64,000 nt of DNA from assembly GCF_014773485.1 (NCBI RefSeq), contig NZ_JACXBP010000003.1, positions 372,001 to 436,000 of the forward strand. Direction: 5' to 3'. The notes beneath the pieces were generated by a model. The model was given only the letters and a program-made list of their open reading frames with translations, made no database searches and was not told where the DNA came from. The stretch comes from Erwinia aphidicola. GTDB taxonomy: Bacteria > Pseudomonadota > Gammaproteobacteria > Enterobacterales > Enterobacteriaceae. Positions 54,511 to 63,008 of this stretch are shown here, in pieces. The position numbers were made by a program, and so were the translations under genes. Numbering within the stretch: the first letter of the stretch is position 1; each line of letters starts with the position of its first letter.

Positions 54511-56101
54511 ATTCAATCCGCTTACCCGCGACTATCATCAGCTGCGCCACGCGCTGCTTAATCACCAGGAGGTGGCGCTGGTCGATGTACGCGAAGAGGC
54601 CGACTACGCCAGCGGGCACCCGCTGTTCGCGGTGAATATCGCGTACTCCAAATTGGATATCGAAATCCTTAACCGCATTCCACGGCTGAATACCCCGGTG
54701 ACGCTGTATGACAATGGCAGCGGGCTGGCGCGGGCTGCGGCGCTCAGGCTGCACGAGCTTGGCTATCAGGATATTGCCCTGCTGGCGGGCGATCTGGCAG
54801 GCTGGCGCGAAGCCGGAGGCGAACTGTTCATCGACGTCAATTCGCCATGCAAAGCGTTTGGCGAGCTGGTCGAAAGCCGCGCCGCAACCCCTTCACTCAG
54901 TGCCGAAGAGGTCGATGCACTGCTTCGCAGCGGCAAACCGGTGGTGGTGCTCGACGCGCGCCGCTTTGATGAGTACCAGACCATGAGCATTCCCGGCAGC
55001 ATCAGCGTGCCGGGCGGCGAGCTGGCGCTGCGCGTGCGCGATCTCACCCCTTCACCGGAAACCACTATTATTGTTAACTGCGCCGGACGCACGCGCAGCA
55101 TTATCGGCACGCAGTCGCTGGTCAACGCCGGCGTGCGTAACCCGCTTTTCGCCCTGCGCAACGGCACCATCGGCTGGACGCTGGCCGGCCTGGCGCTGGA
55201 GCACGGACAGTCACGCCAGTATGCAGGCACCAGCGATACCGCGCGAGTGCAGGCGGCGCGCCAGGCGAGGACGCTGGCAGATAAAGCCGGCGTGCAGCGC
55301 ACCACGCTGAAAGAAGTACAGCTGTGGCAGCGCCAGCAGCAGCACAGCGTATATCTGTTTGATGTGCGCGCCGCCAGCGAATACGAACACGGCCATCTGC
55401 CGGGCAGCCGTCATGTGCCCGGTGGCCAGCTGGTGCAGGAGACGGACCACTATGCCAGCGTGCGCGGCGCGTGGATTGTGCTAATCGACGATGACGGCGT
55501 GCGTGCCAACAGCACCGGCTCGTGGCTGGCACAGCTGGGCTGGCAGGTGTGGGTGCTGGACGACCTCTGCGCGCAGGATTTCAGCGCCAGCGGCGGCTGG
55601 GCACCGCTTATCCCACCTCTGCCAGCTCAGCAGGAAGTTGAACCGCATCAGTTGGCCAACTGGCTTGCAGAGGGCGATACGCAGGTGCTGGATTTCACCA
55701 CCAGCGCCAATTACGTCAACGCGCATATTCCCGGTGCGGCCTGGCTTCAGCGCTCGGCACTGACGCAGCAGGGGGCGGCCATTCTGCCCGCCGCGCAGCG
55801 TTACGTGGTGACCTGCGGCAGCAGTATGCTGGCACGCTATGCAGTGGCACAGCTGGAAGCGCTGACGGGTAAAGCGGTTATCGTGCTGAAGGGCGGAAAT
55901 ACGGCATGGAAGGCGGCGGGATTGCCGGTGGAAGCTGGGGAAACAGCCCTGCTGCTGCCGCGCATCGATCGCTATCGCCGCCCTTATGAGGGTACGGATA
56001 ACTCCGCCGAGGCTATGCAGGCGTATCTCGATTGGGAGTATGGTCTGGTGGCGCAGCTGGAGCGCGACGGCACGCATGGGTTTAGCGTGCTGACGGCGTA
56101 A
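54503..56101 (+). CDS. Four-domain rhodanese-like sulfurtransferase
   Basis: 532 residues from ATG 54503, overlapping the previous stop by 8 nt. Four tandem rhodanese domains at about 1-115, 130-245, 265-370 and 375-480. Catalytic loops: domain 2 has VNCAGRTRS (Cys193), domain 4 has VTCGSSMLA (Cys438); domain 1 has YDNGSGLA and domain 3 IDDDGVRAN, both with Asp where Cys is needed. So it has two active and two probably structural domains, arranged like two fused two-domain enzymes. It moves sulfane sulfur in the cytoplasm. Last gene of the operon. Confidence 0.93.
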   Translation: MTEFNPLTRDYHQLRHALLNHQEVALVDVREEADYASGHPLFAVNIAYSKLDIEILNRIPRLNTPVTLYDNGSGLARAAALRLHELGYQDIALLAGDLAGWREAGGELFIDVNSPCKAFGELVESRAATPSLSAEEVDALLRSGKPVVVLDARRFDEYQTMSIPGSISVPGGELALRVRDLTPSPETTIIVNCAGRTRSIIGTQSLVNAGVRNPLFALRNGTIGWTLAGLALEHGQSRQYAGTSDTARVQAARQARTLADKAGVQRTTLKEVQLWQRQQQHSVYLFDVRAASEYEHGHLPGSRHVPGGQLVQETDHYASVRGAWIVLIDDDGVRANSTGSWLAQLGWQVWVLDDLCAQDFSASGGWAPLIPPLPAQQEVEPHQLANWLAEGDTQVLDFTTSANYVNAHIPGAAWLQRSALTQQGAAILPAAQRYVVTCGSSMLARYAVAQLEALTGKAVIVLKGGNTAWKAAGLPVEAGETALLLPRIDRYRRPYEGTDNSAEAMQAYLDWEYGLVAQLERDGTHGFSVLTA

Positions 56102-56181
56102 AATTCGTCGCGTCGCTATGCCGAAACAGGGGGCGGGCGTACGTCCAGACCGACCGCGACAGCGGTTTCTGGCCGGTAGCT

Positions 56182-56205
56182 GTAGGGGCGGCTTGCCTGC
56201 CCCTG
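56182..56205. repeat. Palindromic GTAGGGGC element
   Basis: GTAGGGGC, loop GGCTTGCCT, GCCCCTG. Shares the GTAGGGG-hairpin plan with 45544-45568, and with the two units at 60309-60439. Function unknown; likely a REP-type element or terminator. Confidence 0.5.
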
Positions 56206-56265
56206 ATAAAACGCAGACGAAAAAAAATCCGCCTGAGCAGATTATTGTTCACATCATTAAGAATT

Positions 56266-56341
<76 letters not shown>

Positions 56342-56391
56342 ACTACTAACTCTGCGATTTTTCGGTGCCACCCAATCTGCTGGTGAAGATT

Positions 56392-56467
<76 letters not shown>

Positions 56468-56500
56468 AAGCCGAAAAACCGTGTCGTGTTGACGGCGGGG

Positions 56501-56529
56501 ATAATATGAAACGGTGGGGTTGGTGTCAA
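56501..56529 (-). promoter_or_regulatory. Strong sigma-70 promoter of the tRNA-Ala pair
   Basis: Minus strand TTGACA (56529 to 56524), 17-bp spacer, TATTAT (56506 to 56501), then a GC-rich discriminator. Confidence 0.85.
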
Positions 56530-56813
56530 CGGCAAAATGATAATCTGAGATCGATCGCTGAAAAAGCCGTCAAAGCGGGCAAGAAAGCGCTAACTCTCTG
56601 TTTTCTGCGGCGGTCTCATGCCTCTATATCTGCCTGAGCACTTTTTCTGTTAAGCGCAGGTTAAAACACTCCTAAAAGCTACTTGTTTTTGTTAATTGAG
56701 CGTGCAAAACTGCGGCGTTTTTTTGTTGCCGGATCCCCTTGTGCGCTGGATACAAGCGTATTTAACCGCCCGCAGAATCCGGCCCTTTTTGTCACTACAC
56801 CACCAGAGTTATT
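56530..56813. other. Intergenic region before the FNT channel gene
   Basis: Must hold the promoter of the channel gene; no clear FNR or NarL site recognised. An open frame at 56683-56901 is a chance frame. Confidence 0.4.
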
Positions 56814-57602
56814 ATGTCATTGCACACACCAAAAGAAATTGCGGCCGTTGCCGTTGAGTCTGGCGTGGTTAAAAGCCGCACCCCGGTTTCCTCATTACTG
56901 ATCCTTGGTTTTCTTGCCGGTGCGTTTATTGCATTCGGTTTCCTGCTCTATATTCACGTCGTTAACCAGCTTCCGGCAGAGTGGGGCTCTTTTGGCACCC
57001 TGCTGGGCGCAGCGGTATTCCCGGTGGGGATTATTATCACCGTGCTGGCGGGCGGTGAACTGCTGACCGGAAATATGATGGTGATGCCCGTCGCCTGGTT
57101 CGCACGTCAAATCAGTGCGCTGAGCGTCATGCGTAACTGGTTCTGGGTCACCGTTGCTAACTTTATTGGCAGCGTGGCTATCGCCTGGTTCTTTGGCCAT
57201 ATGCTGGGCATGACCGAAGGTGACTACCTGAAAAAAACCGTCGCTATTGCCAGCGCCAAAGTTAACGCCGATTTCATGCACGCGTTTATCTCCGGCGTGG
57301 GCTGTAACTGGCTGGTCTGCCTGGCGACCTGGCTGGCTTTTGCCAGTAAAGACGTGGTGGGCAAAATCTTTGGCATGTGGTTCCCGGTGATGGCGTTTGT
57401 GGCTATTGGCTTCCAGCACGTTGTCGCGAACATGTTTATCGTTCCTGCGGCCATTTTTGCCGGTTACCTGAGCTGGGGCGAATACCTGCCAAACTTTATT
57501 GCGGTATTCCTTGGTAACGCCGTCGGCGGTGCTATTTTTGTGGGTCTGGCCTACTTTGTTGCATTTCGTGCACCGCAGCCAGCAAGCTCGACTTCCCGCT
57601 AA
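56814..57602 (+). CDS. Formate/nitrite transporter family channel
   Basis: 262 residues, six membrane segments. FNT marks: LAGGELLTGNMMVMPVAW (Omega loop region), SGVGCNWLVCLATWLAFAS and VAIGFQHVVANMFIVPAAI with the central His. These pentameric channels pass formate, nitrite or hydrosulfide. It differs strongly from YfdC in this window; no nir or pfl gene is adjacent so the substrate is open. In E. coli no FNT gene sits here. Confidence 0.92.
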   Translation: MSLHTPKEIAAVAVESGVVKSRTPVSSLLILGFLAGAFIAFGFLLYIHVVNQLPAEWGSFGTLLGAAVFPVGIIITVLAGGELLTGNMMVMPVAWFARQISALSVMRNWFWVTVANFIGSVAIAWFFGHMLGMTEGDYLKKTVAIASAKVNADFMHAFISGVGCNWLVCLATWLAFASKDVVGKIFGMWFPVMAFVAIGFQHVVANMFIVPAAIFAGYLSWGEYLPNFIAVFLGNAVGGAIFVGLAYFVAFRAPQPASSTSR

Positions 57603-57754
57603 TCGTGCTATCCCCTGCTTATGCAGGGGTATTTCAGATCCTTCTCGACTTTTTTACTCTTCGTTCTGCCAGAGTTAGTAATTTGTGTTAGTTGTTCATG
57701 TGATGAATTGTTGTAATATGCACAATGACTTTATTCGGCAAAAGGGATGGTAAA

Positions 57755-58105
57755 GTGAAAAAGGATTGGTTAACGCCGGAAGAACTGGCACAGCAAACAG
57801 GTTTTAGCAGACAGACCATAAATAAATGGGTGAAGAAAGAGGCTTGGACGACCGCACCGAAACCCGGTGTTCAAGGTGGAAAAGCACGCATGATTCATAT
57901 TGATGAACGCGTAAAGCTCTTTTTGAAATCGACACGTCATGCTGCAGAGCCTAATGCCCAGTACCGCGTCAATCAAAATTCTCTTCCCGCACTTTTAGTG
58001 ACTTCATTGCAGCAGTTGAGCCATGAAGAACAGGAGAAGCTGGCAGCGATGCTGCTACGCGAGGGAATTCAGGGGATTTTGCAGCGATTGGGTATCAGTA
58101 GTTAA
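57755..58105 (+). CDS. yfeC: YfeC-like putative DNA-binding protein (DUF1323)
   Basis: 116 residues from GTG 57755, which has AAGGGA 8 nt upstream; ATG 57725 lacks a ribosome site. N-terminal helix-turn-helix (DWLTPEELAQQTGFSRQTIN) followed by basic GVQGGKARMIHID, the YfeC family pattern. Located before gltX as in E. coli. Target unknown. Followed by a strong terminator. Confidence 0.88.
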   Translation: MKKDWLTPEELAQQTGFSRQTINKWVKKEAWTTAPKPGVQGGKARMIHIDERVKLFLKSTRHAAEPNAQYRVNQNSLPALLVTSLQQLSHEEQEKLAAMLLREGIQGILQRLGISS

Positions 58106-58111
58106 TACTAT

Positions 58112-58138
58112 AAACCCGGCCTGGCGGCCGGGTTTTTT
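58112..58138. terminator. Bidirectional terminator between yfeC and gltX
   Basis: ACCCGGCC, loop TGGC, GGCCGGGT, with A-run before and T-run after. Confidence 0.92.
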
Positions 58139-58150
58139 AATGGCGGAGGG

Positions 58151-59560
58151 TTAGGCTTCGCGGGTGGCAATAAACGCCAGCGCCTTCTCAATGCGCGCCA
58201 CGCTGCGTGACTTGCCAATAGCATGCACTGTCACGTCCAGCGCAGGAGACTGACCGCCACCGGTCACCGCGACACGCAGCGGCATGCCAACCTTGCCCAT
58301 GCCGACTTCCAGCTCATCCGCCGTCGCCTGAATCGCCTGATGGACGTTTTCCGCCGTCCAGTCGCTGATAGCAGCCAGCTTGTCACGCACCACTTCCAGC
58401 GGCTGACGCGCGACCGGACGCAGGTGCTTCTTCGCGGCATCAGCATCAAACTCAGCAAACTCTTCATAGAAATAGCGGCAGGACGCCGCCATCTCTTTCA
58501 GCGTCTTGCAGCGTTCACCCAGCAGTTTTACCAGCTGCGCCAGCTCAGGGCCGGTGCGGGTATCAATGTTTTCCTGCTCGATATGCCACTGCAGGTGGGT
58601 AGCTACGTATTCCGGAGCCAGGCTGTTGATATAGTGGTGGTTCAGCCACTGCAGCTTTTCGGTGTTAAACGCGCTGGCAGATTTGCTGACCTGATCGAGA
58701 TCGAACAGTTTGGTCATCTCTTCAAGGGTGAAAATCTCCTGGTCACCGTGTGACCAGCCCAGGCGCACCAGATAGTTCAGCAGCGCTTCCGGCAGATAGC
58801 CGTCATCGCGATACTGCATTACGCCGACCGCACCGTGGCGCTTGGAGAGTTTCTTACCGTCATCGCCGAGGATCATTGAAACGTGGGCATACACGGGCAC
58901 CTGCGCGCCAATCGCTTTCAGGATGTTGATCTGACGCGGCGTGTTGTTGATGTGGTCTTCACCACGAATAACGTGGGTGATTTCCATATCCCAGTCGTCA
59001 ATCACTACGCAGAAATTATAGGTCGGCGCACCATCGGTACGGCGAATGATCAGGTCATCCAGCTCCTGGTTGCTGAACTCGATCGGGCCACGGATCTGGT
59101 CGTCAAAAATAACCGAACCTTCCTGCGGGTTGCGGAAACGCACCACGCAAGGTTCATCATCCGCATGATGCTCATGGCTGTCGCGGCAGCGGCCGTCGTA
59201 GCGTGGCTTTTCGTTGTTTGCCATCTGGGTTTCGCGCAGCGTTTCCAGACGCTCTTTAGAGCAGTAGCACTTATACGCGCTACCCGCTTCCAGCATCTGG
59301 TCAATCACCGTGTTGTAACGGTCAAAACGCTTGGTCTGGTAGTAAGGGCCTTCATCCCAGTTGAGATTCAGCCAGTTCATGCCATCCATAATGGCATCGA
59401 TCGCCTGCTGAGTTGAACGCTCCAGATCGGTGTCTTCAATACGCAACACAAACTCGCCGCCGTGATTGCGGGCAAATAGCCAGGAGTAAAGTGCGGTACG
59501 AGCGCCGCCAACGTGCAGATAGCCAGTTGGGCTGGGAGCGAAGCGGGTTTTGATTTTCAT
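58151..59560 (-). CDS. gltX: Glutamyl-tRNA synthetase
   Basis: 469 residues, class I synthetase. HIGH-type motif [19 protein letters not shown] near the N-terminus, zinc-type cysteines CYCSKE and CRDSHEHH, and KMSKS variant [14 protein letters not shown]. It charges tRNA-Glu. E. coli context (yfeC-gltX-valUXY-lysV) retained. Divergent from the tRNA cluster. Confidence 0.98.
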   Translation of the reverse strand: MKIKTRFAPSPTGYLHVGGARTALYSWLFARNHGGEFVLRIEDTDLERSTQQAIDAIMDGMNWLNLNWDEGPYYQTKRFDRYNTVIDQMLEAGSAYKCYCSKERLETLRETQMANNEKPRYDGRCRDSHEHHADDEPCVVRFRNPQEGSVIFDDQIRGPIEFSNQELDDLIIRRTDGAPTYNFCVVIDDWDMEITHVIRGEDHINNTPRQINILKAIGAQVPVYAHVSMILGDDGKKLSKRHGAVGVMQYRDDGYLPEALLNYLVRLGWSHGDQEIFTLEEMTKLFDLDQVSKSASAFNTEKLQWLNHHYINSLAPEYVATHLQWHIEQENIDTRTGPELAQLVKLLGERCKTLKEMAASCRYFYEEFAEFDADAAKKHLRPVARQPLEVVRDKLAAISDWTAENVHQAIQATADELEVGMGKVGMPLRVAVTGGGQSPALDVTVHAIGKSRSVARIEKALAFIATREA

Positions 59561-59787
59561 TAATGAATGCCTTATTACGCGGATGCTTTGGCCAGTGTCA
59601 GAAGCGTGCTGTCACGTTCTGATTTTTGTGGGGCACATTCTACCATCTGTCGTCGAATCCTCAACGCCATTCCCCGTCTGCCGGGGGAACATTGCCTTGA
59701 TTTCGTTCAGCAACCCGCTGTTTTTGCCTGAAATCACCACTTCCTGACTATTTTTACGACGAACACACATTTTACATTGAAAAAGCG

Positions 59788-59815
59788 TTGACTCATTTCG
59801 GCGACTCCCTATAAT
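59788..59815 (+). promoter_or_regulatory. Strong promoter of the tRNA-Val/Lys operon
   Basis: TTGACT (59788-59793), 16-bp spacer, TATAAT (59810-59815), GC-rich discriminator; about 10 bases to the transcript start. Confidence 0.9.
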
Positions 59816-59832
59816 GCGACTCCACACAGCGG

Positions 59833-59908
59833 GGGTGATTAGCTCAGTTGGTAGAGCATCTCCTTTACACGGAGGGGGTCGGCGGTTCGAGCCCGTCATC
59901 ACCCACCA
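59833..59908 (+). tRNA. tRNA-Val (anticodon TAC), copy 1
   Basis: 76 nt; acceptor GGGTGAT pairs with ATCACCC, anticodon loop TTTACAC, T-arm CGGTTCGAGCCCG, CCA encoded. First of three identical copies. Confidence 0.98.
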
Positions 59909-59960
59909 TCATTTGATGAATGATGCCCGCGAAAATGCAGTACCCAGAGATTCGAGATAT

Positions 59961-60036
59961 GGGTGATTAGCTCAGTTGGTAGAGCATCTCCTTTACACGG
60001 AGGGGGTCGGCGGTTCGAGCCCGTCATCACCCACCA
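59961..60036 (+). tRNA. tRNA-Val (anticodon TAC), copy 2
   Basis: Same sequence as copy 1; 52-nt spacer. Confidence 0.98.
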
Positions 60037-60071
60037 TATCTCAGTAAGATTTCTGGCCCGCGTTACGATAT

Positions 60072-60147
60072 GGGTGATTAGCTCAGTTGGTAGAGCATCT
60101 CCTTTACACGGAGGGGGTCGGCGGTTCGAGCCCGTCATCACCCACCA
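60072..60147 (+). tRNA. tRNA-Val (anticodon TAC), copy 3
   Basis: Same sequence as copies 1 and 2; 4 nt before the tRNA-Lys gene. Confidence 0.98.
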
Positions 60148-60151
60148 TATC

Positions 60152-60227
60152 GGGTCGTTAGCTCAGTTGGTAGAGCAGTTGACTTTTAATCAATTGGTCG
60201 CAGGTTCGAATCCTGCACGACCCACCA
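60152..60227 (+). tRNA. lysV: tRNA-Lys (anticodon TTT)
   Basis: 76 nt; acceptor GGGTCGT pairs with ACGACCC, anticodon loop CTTTTAA, CCA encoded. Last gene of the tRNA operon, as lysV in E. coli. Confidence 0.97.
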
Positions 60228-60234
60228 ATGTAAG

Positions 60235-60259
60235 AAGGCGCCCTAAAGGCGCCTTTTTG
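60235..60259 (+). terminator. Terminator of the tRNA operon
   Basis: AAGGCGCC, loop CTAAA, GGCGCCTT, T-run. Confidence 0.92.
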
Positions 60260-60272
60260 CTATGTGCGATTC

Positions 60273-60299
60273 TGGCTGACCGAAAAAGAGGGTCAGCCA
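60273..60299. repeat. Dispersed hairpin element after the tRNA operon
   Basis: TGGCTGACC, loop GAAAAAGAG, GGTCAGCCA. Nearly the same as 48450-48475. Confidence 0.6.
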
Positions 60300-60308
60300 C
60301 TACAGGCT

Positions 60309-60439
60309 GGTGAATCGCATATCGCGCCGGGTTTCGTAGGGGACGACCGCTTTTCTGGTCGTCCCTGGTTTTCGAGCCGGTGAATCGCATATCGCATCGG
60401 TGTTTTGTAGGGGACGACCGCTTTTCTGGTCGTTCCGGA
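60309..60439 (+). repeat. Two tandem 70-bp intergenic repeats
   Basis: GGTGAATCGCATATCGC plus a GTAGGGGACGACCGC-TTTTCT-GGTCGT hairpin is repeated with a period of 70 bp (TGAATCGCAT at 60311 and 60381). The hairpin belongs to the GTAGGGG family seen elsewhere in the window. The remaining gap to 60521 shows nothing else. Confidence 0.75.
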
Positions 60440-60521
60440 TTTGGCGCGCAATTCCCCCAACTTTACTGGTCACCCTGCCCCTCTTTGCACTTTCTTATCA
60501 CTCCTTTTACGCTTTAACGCC

Positions 60522-60549
60522 TCAAGTCTTATGCGATCCCGTCCGATAA
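60522..60549 (+). promoter_or_regulatory. FliA (sigma-28) type promoter of the FlxA-like gene
   Basis: TCAAGTCT (60522-60529), 12-bp spacer, TCCGATAA (60542-60549); 6 and 7 of 8 matches to the consensus boxes, with the same spacing as the chemoreceptor promoter at 26519-26546. Confidence 0.7.
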
Positions 60550-60580
60550 CCCGTATTGGTCAATGACAAAGGAGACAGAG

Positions 60581-60925
60581 ATGAGCACTATCGGCAGCAG
60601 TAGCAGCGTCGCCAGCAGTTCAGGCAGCGGCAGCTCAGCTTCACAAACCACCAGCATCACCAAGCAAATCATCGCGCTGGAAAACCAGCTTAAAAGCCTG
60701 AGTGACGACCATGAGCTGACGGATGAGCAGAAGTCTGAGCAGCAGCAGATGATCGAAGGCCAGATTGCGATGCTGCAGGCCCAGCTGGCGCAAATCCAGC
60801 AGCAGCAGGCGGAAAAAGCGGCGGAAAAGCAGGAAGCGAGTAAGCAGCCTGATAGCGGCAGCAGTAAAGTTGCTGACGGCGTTAACCGCCCAACGGCAAC
60901 CAATACGCTGAACGTTTATATCTAA
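60581..60925 (+). CDS. FlxA-like protein
   Basis: 114 residues from ATG 60581 (AAAGGAG 8 nt upstream; the ATG at 60563 has none). Low-complexity Ser-rich start, then a coiled coil of about 65 residues ([38 protein letters not shown]) as in FlxA-like family proteins. E. coli flxA belongs to the FliA regulon; a FliA-like promoter is present here. Role unknown. Its stop overlaps the convergent LysR stop by 4 bases. Confidence 0.85.
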   Translation: MSTIGSSSSVASSSGSGSSASQTTSITKQIIALENQLKSLSDDHELTDEQKSEQQQMIEGQIAMLQAQLAQIQQQQAEKAAEKQEASKQPDSGSSKVADGVNRPTATNTLNVYI

Positions 60926-61842
60926 AACGGCGGCGCACTGGCACGCTGTTGCGTCAGCAGTTCCGCCTGCTGACGCACTTCCTGCCAGATAGCTTCTGCC
61001 GCAGGCGTCAGCGAGCGATTTTTACGCCGTATCAGCATAATGGTGCGATTTATTTCCGGCAGAATGCGCTTGACCATCAGCGGCCTGCCCTGCGGTAACG
61101 GCAGCGCCAATGCAGGCAAAATGCTGATACCAATCCCTGCTTCCACCATCGGGTAAAGCGTGGCCGGATGGCCAATCTCCTGGGCGATTTCCGCCTGCAC
61201 CTGCTGCACGCGCAGTGCCTCATCAATTAGCACCCGGCTACCGGACGCATAATCCTGTAATACCAGCGTGCGCTGATTCAGCATATGCCAGTGGATGGTC
61301 GCCTGCGCTGCCAGCGGGTCATCCTGACGGCACAGCAGCAGAAAGGGTTCATCGAGGATCGCCTCCGACTCCAGATCGTCGGCCTGCAGCGGCCCGACGA
61401 CAATGCCAAAATCCACTTCCGCATTGCGAATGCTTTGCAGCACCCACTGCTGAGGACGGTCGCGCAGCATCACTTTGATCTCCGGGTAATGCAGCTGCCC
61501 AGCCGCCAGGCACTGCGGCATCAGATGTGCGGAGATGGTCTGGCTGGCGGCCACACGCACCGTCCCGCTGCGCTGCTGCCCGTAGCTGCGCACATCCAGC
61601 AGCGTGTTGTTCAGCTCCTCTAACAGGCGTTCAAGGCGGCTGGCGAGCTGCTCACCTGCTTCGGTCAGCAGCACTTCACGGGTAGTGCGATCCAGCAGGC
61701 GAATACCCATTTCGTTTTCCAACTCTTTAATGCTATGGCTGACGGCAGACTGGCTCAGGCCAATCAGCTGCCCCGCCTGGCTGAAACTGCCCTGCTGGGC
61801 CACGGCAACAAACACGCGCAGCTGACGAAGCGTATAATTCAT
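60922..61842 (-). CDS. yfeR: LysR-family regulator YfeR
   Basis: 306 residues. Winged helix at 1-60 ([40 protein letters not shown]), effector domain with [12 protein letters not shown] and [15 protein letters not shown]. Divergent from yfeH exactly as in E. coli, where YfeR is reported to regulate yfeH in response to osmolarity. Ends overlapping the FlxA-like gene. Confidence 0.92.
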   Translation of the reverse strand: MNYTLRQLRVFVAVAQQGSFSQAGQLIGLSQSAVSHSIKELENEMGIRLLDRTTREVLLTEAGEQLASRLERLLEELNNTLLDVRSYGQQRSGTVRVAASQTISAHLMPQCLAAGQLHYPEIKVMLRDRPQQWVLQSIRNAEVDFGIVVGPLQADDLESEAILDEPFLLLCRQDDPLAAQATIHWHMLNQRTLVLQDYASGSRVLIDEALRVQQVQAEIAQEIGHPATLYPMVEAGIGISILPALALPLPQGRPLMVKRILPEINRTIMLIRRKNRSLTPAAEAIWQEVRQQAELLTQQRASAPPF

Positions 61843-61935
61843 CGATTTTGCTCATATATGAATTCAATAAATCAATTTTATTTCTAAACCTCGTCAGCGC
61901 ACAATAGCCGCATGTTTTTTTAACCAGGCATTAAC

Positions 61936-62958
61936 ATGCGTATTTTTCGTATCGACCCACTGATGTTGAAACTGATTATCACCGTGCTGCTGGCCTCTTT
62001 CCTGCCTGCGCGCGGCCATTTTGTTGATTTCTTTGAGTGGCTGACTACCGCCGCGATCGCCCTGCTGTTCTTTATGCACGGCGCCAAGCTGTCGCGGGAG
62101 AAAATCATCGCCGGCGGCGGCCACTGGCGTCTGCACCTGTGGGTGATGTTCAGCACCTTCGTCATGTTCCCGGCGCTGGGCATGCTGTTTGTCTGGTGGC
62201 ATCCGCTTAATCTCAGCACCGAGATTTATACCGGCTTTATGTATCTGTCGATCCTGCCGGCTACCGTTCAGTCATCGATTGCCCTGACCTCTCTGGCCGG
62301 GGGGAACGTTGCGGCGGCGGTGTGCAGCGCTTCGGCTTCCAGCCTGTTGGGGGTATTTATCTCTCCTCTGCTGGTTGGCCTGCTGATGAACGTCCACAGC
62401 GACGTCCCGGGCGGCAGCCTGGCGCAGATCGGTCGCATTATGCTGCAGCTGCTAGTGCCGTTCGTGATTGGTCATCTGTCGCGCCGCTGGATTGCCGGAT
62501 GGGTTGAGCGCAACCGTGGCCTGATTGGTAAAACGGACCAGGCATCGATTTTGCTGGTAGTTTACTCCGCCTTTAGTGAAGCGGTGGTCAACGGTATCTG
62601 GCACCGCGTGGGGGCGATGACGCTGGTATGGATTGTGGTCGGCAGCCTTGGCCTGCTGTTTGTGGTTCTGGCCGTTAACCTGGCCGCAGCGAAGCTGTTC
62701 GGCTTTAATCGGGCGGATGAGATCACCATTCTGTTCTGCGGCTCGAAAAAGAGCCTGGCAAACGGCGTACCGATGGCGAACATTCTGTTCCCGTCCGCGG
62801 CGGTGGGGATTATTGTTCTGCCGCTGATGATCTTCCACCAGGTGCAGCTGATGGTCTGTTCAATGCTGGCGCAGCGCTATAAGAAGGCGGGAGAGAAGCT
62901 GGCCACCGGGGAAAAAGCCAGCACGAGTAGTAAAGCGGTGGTTGAATCGCAGAAGTAA
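61936..62958 (+). CDS. yfeH: Bile acid:sodium symporter family protein YfeH
   Basis: 340 residues, about 10 membrane segments. SBF-like marks: FFMHGAKLSREKIIAGGGHW, SILPATVQSSIALTSLAGGN, FCGSKKSLANGVPMANILFP. Matches E. coli YfeH, a putative Na+-dependent solute transporter of unknown substrate. The 93-nt gap to yfeR holds both promoters. Confidence 0.93.
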   Translation: MRIFRIDPLMLKLIITVLLASFLPARGHFVDFFEWLTTAAIALLFFMHGAKLSREKIIAGGGHWRLHLWVMFSTFVMFPALGMLFVWWHPLNLSTEIYTGFMYLSILPATVQSSIALTSLAGGNVAAAVCSASASSLLGVFISPLLVGLLMNVHSDVPGGSLAQIGRIMLQLLVPFVIGHLSRRWIAGWVERNRGLIGKTDQASILLVVYSAFSEAVVNGIWHRVGAMTLVWIVVGSLGLLFVVLAVNLAAAKLFGFNRADEITILFCGSKKSLANGVPMANILFPSAAVGIIVLPLMIFHQVQLMVCSMLAQRYKKAGEKLATGEKASTSSKAVVESQK

Positions 62959-62970
62959 CGTGCCACACTT

Positions 62971-63000
62971 ACCGTCGCAGACCGAGCGGCTGCGACGGTT
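62971..63000. terminator. Hairpin terminator between yfeH and the PqaA-like gene
   Basis: ACCGTCGCAG, 9-nt loop ACCGAGCGG, CTGCGACGGT; a short T-rich tract follows on the + strand. Confidence 0.75.
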
Positions 63001-63008
63001 ACCCCTCT

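Noticed and set aside
59833-60147. Three near-identical 76-bp repeats with short spacers, CRISPR-like at first sight
   Set aside because: Each repeat folds as tRNA-Val(TAC) with encoded CCA; spacers are few and unequal.
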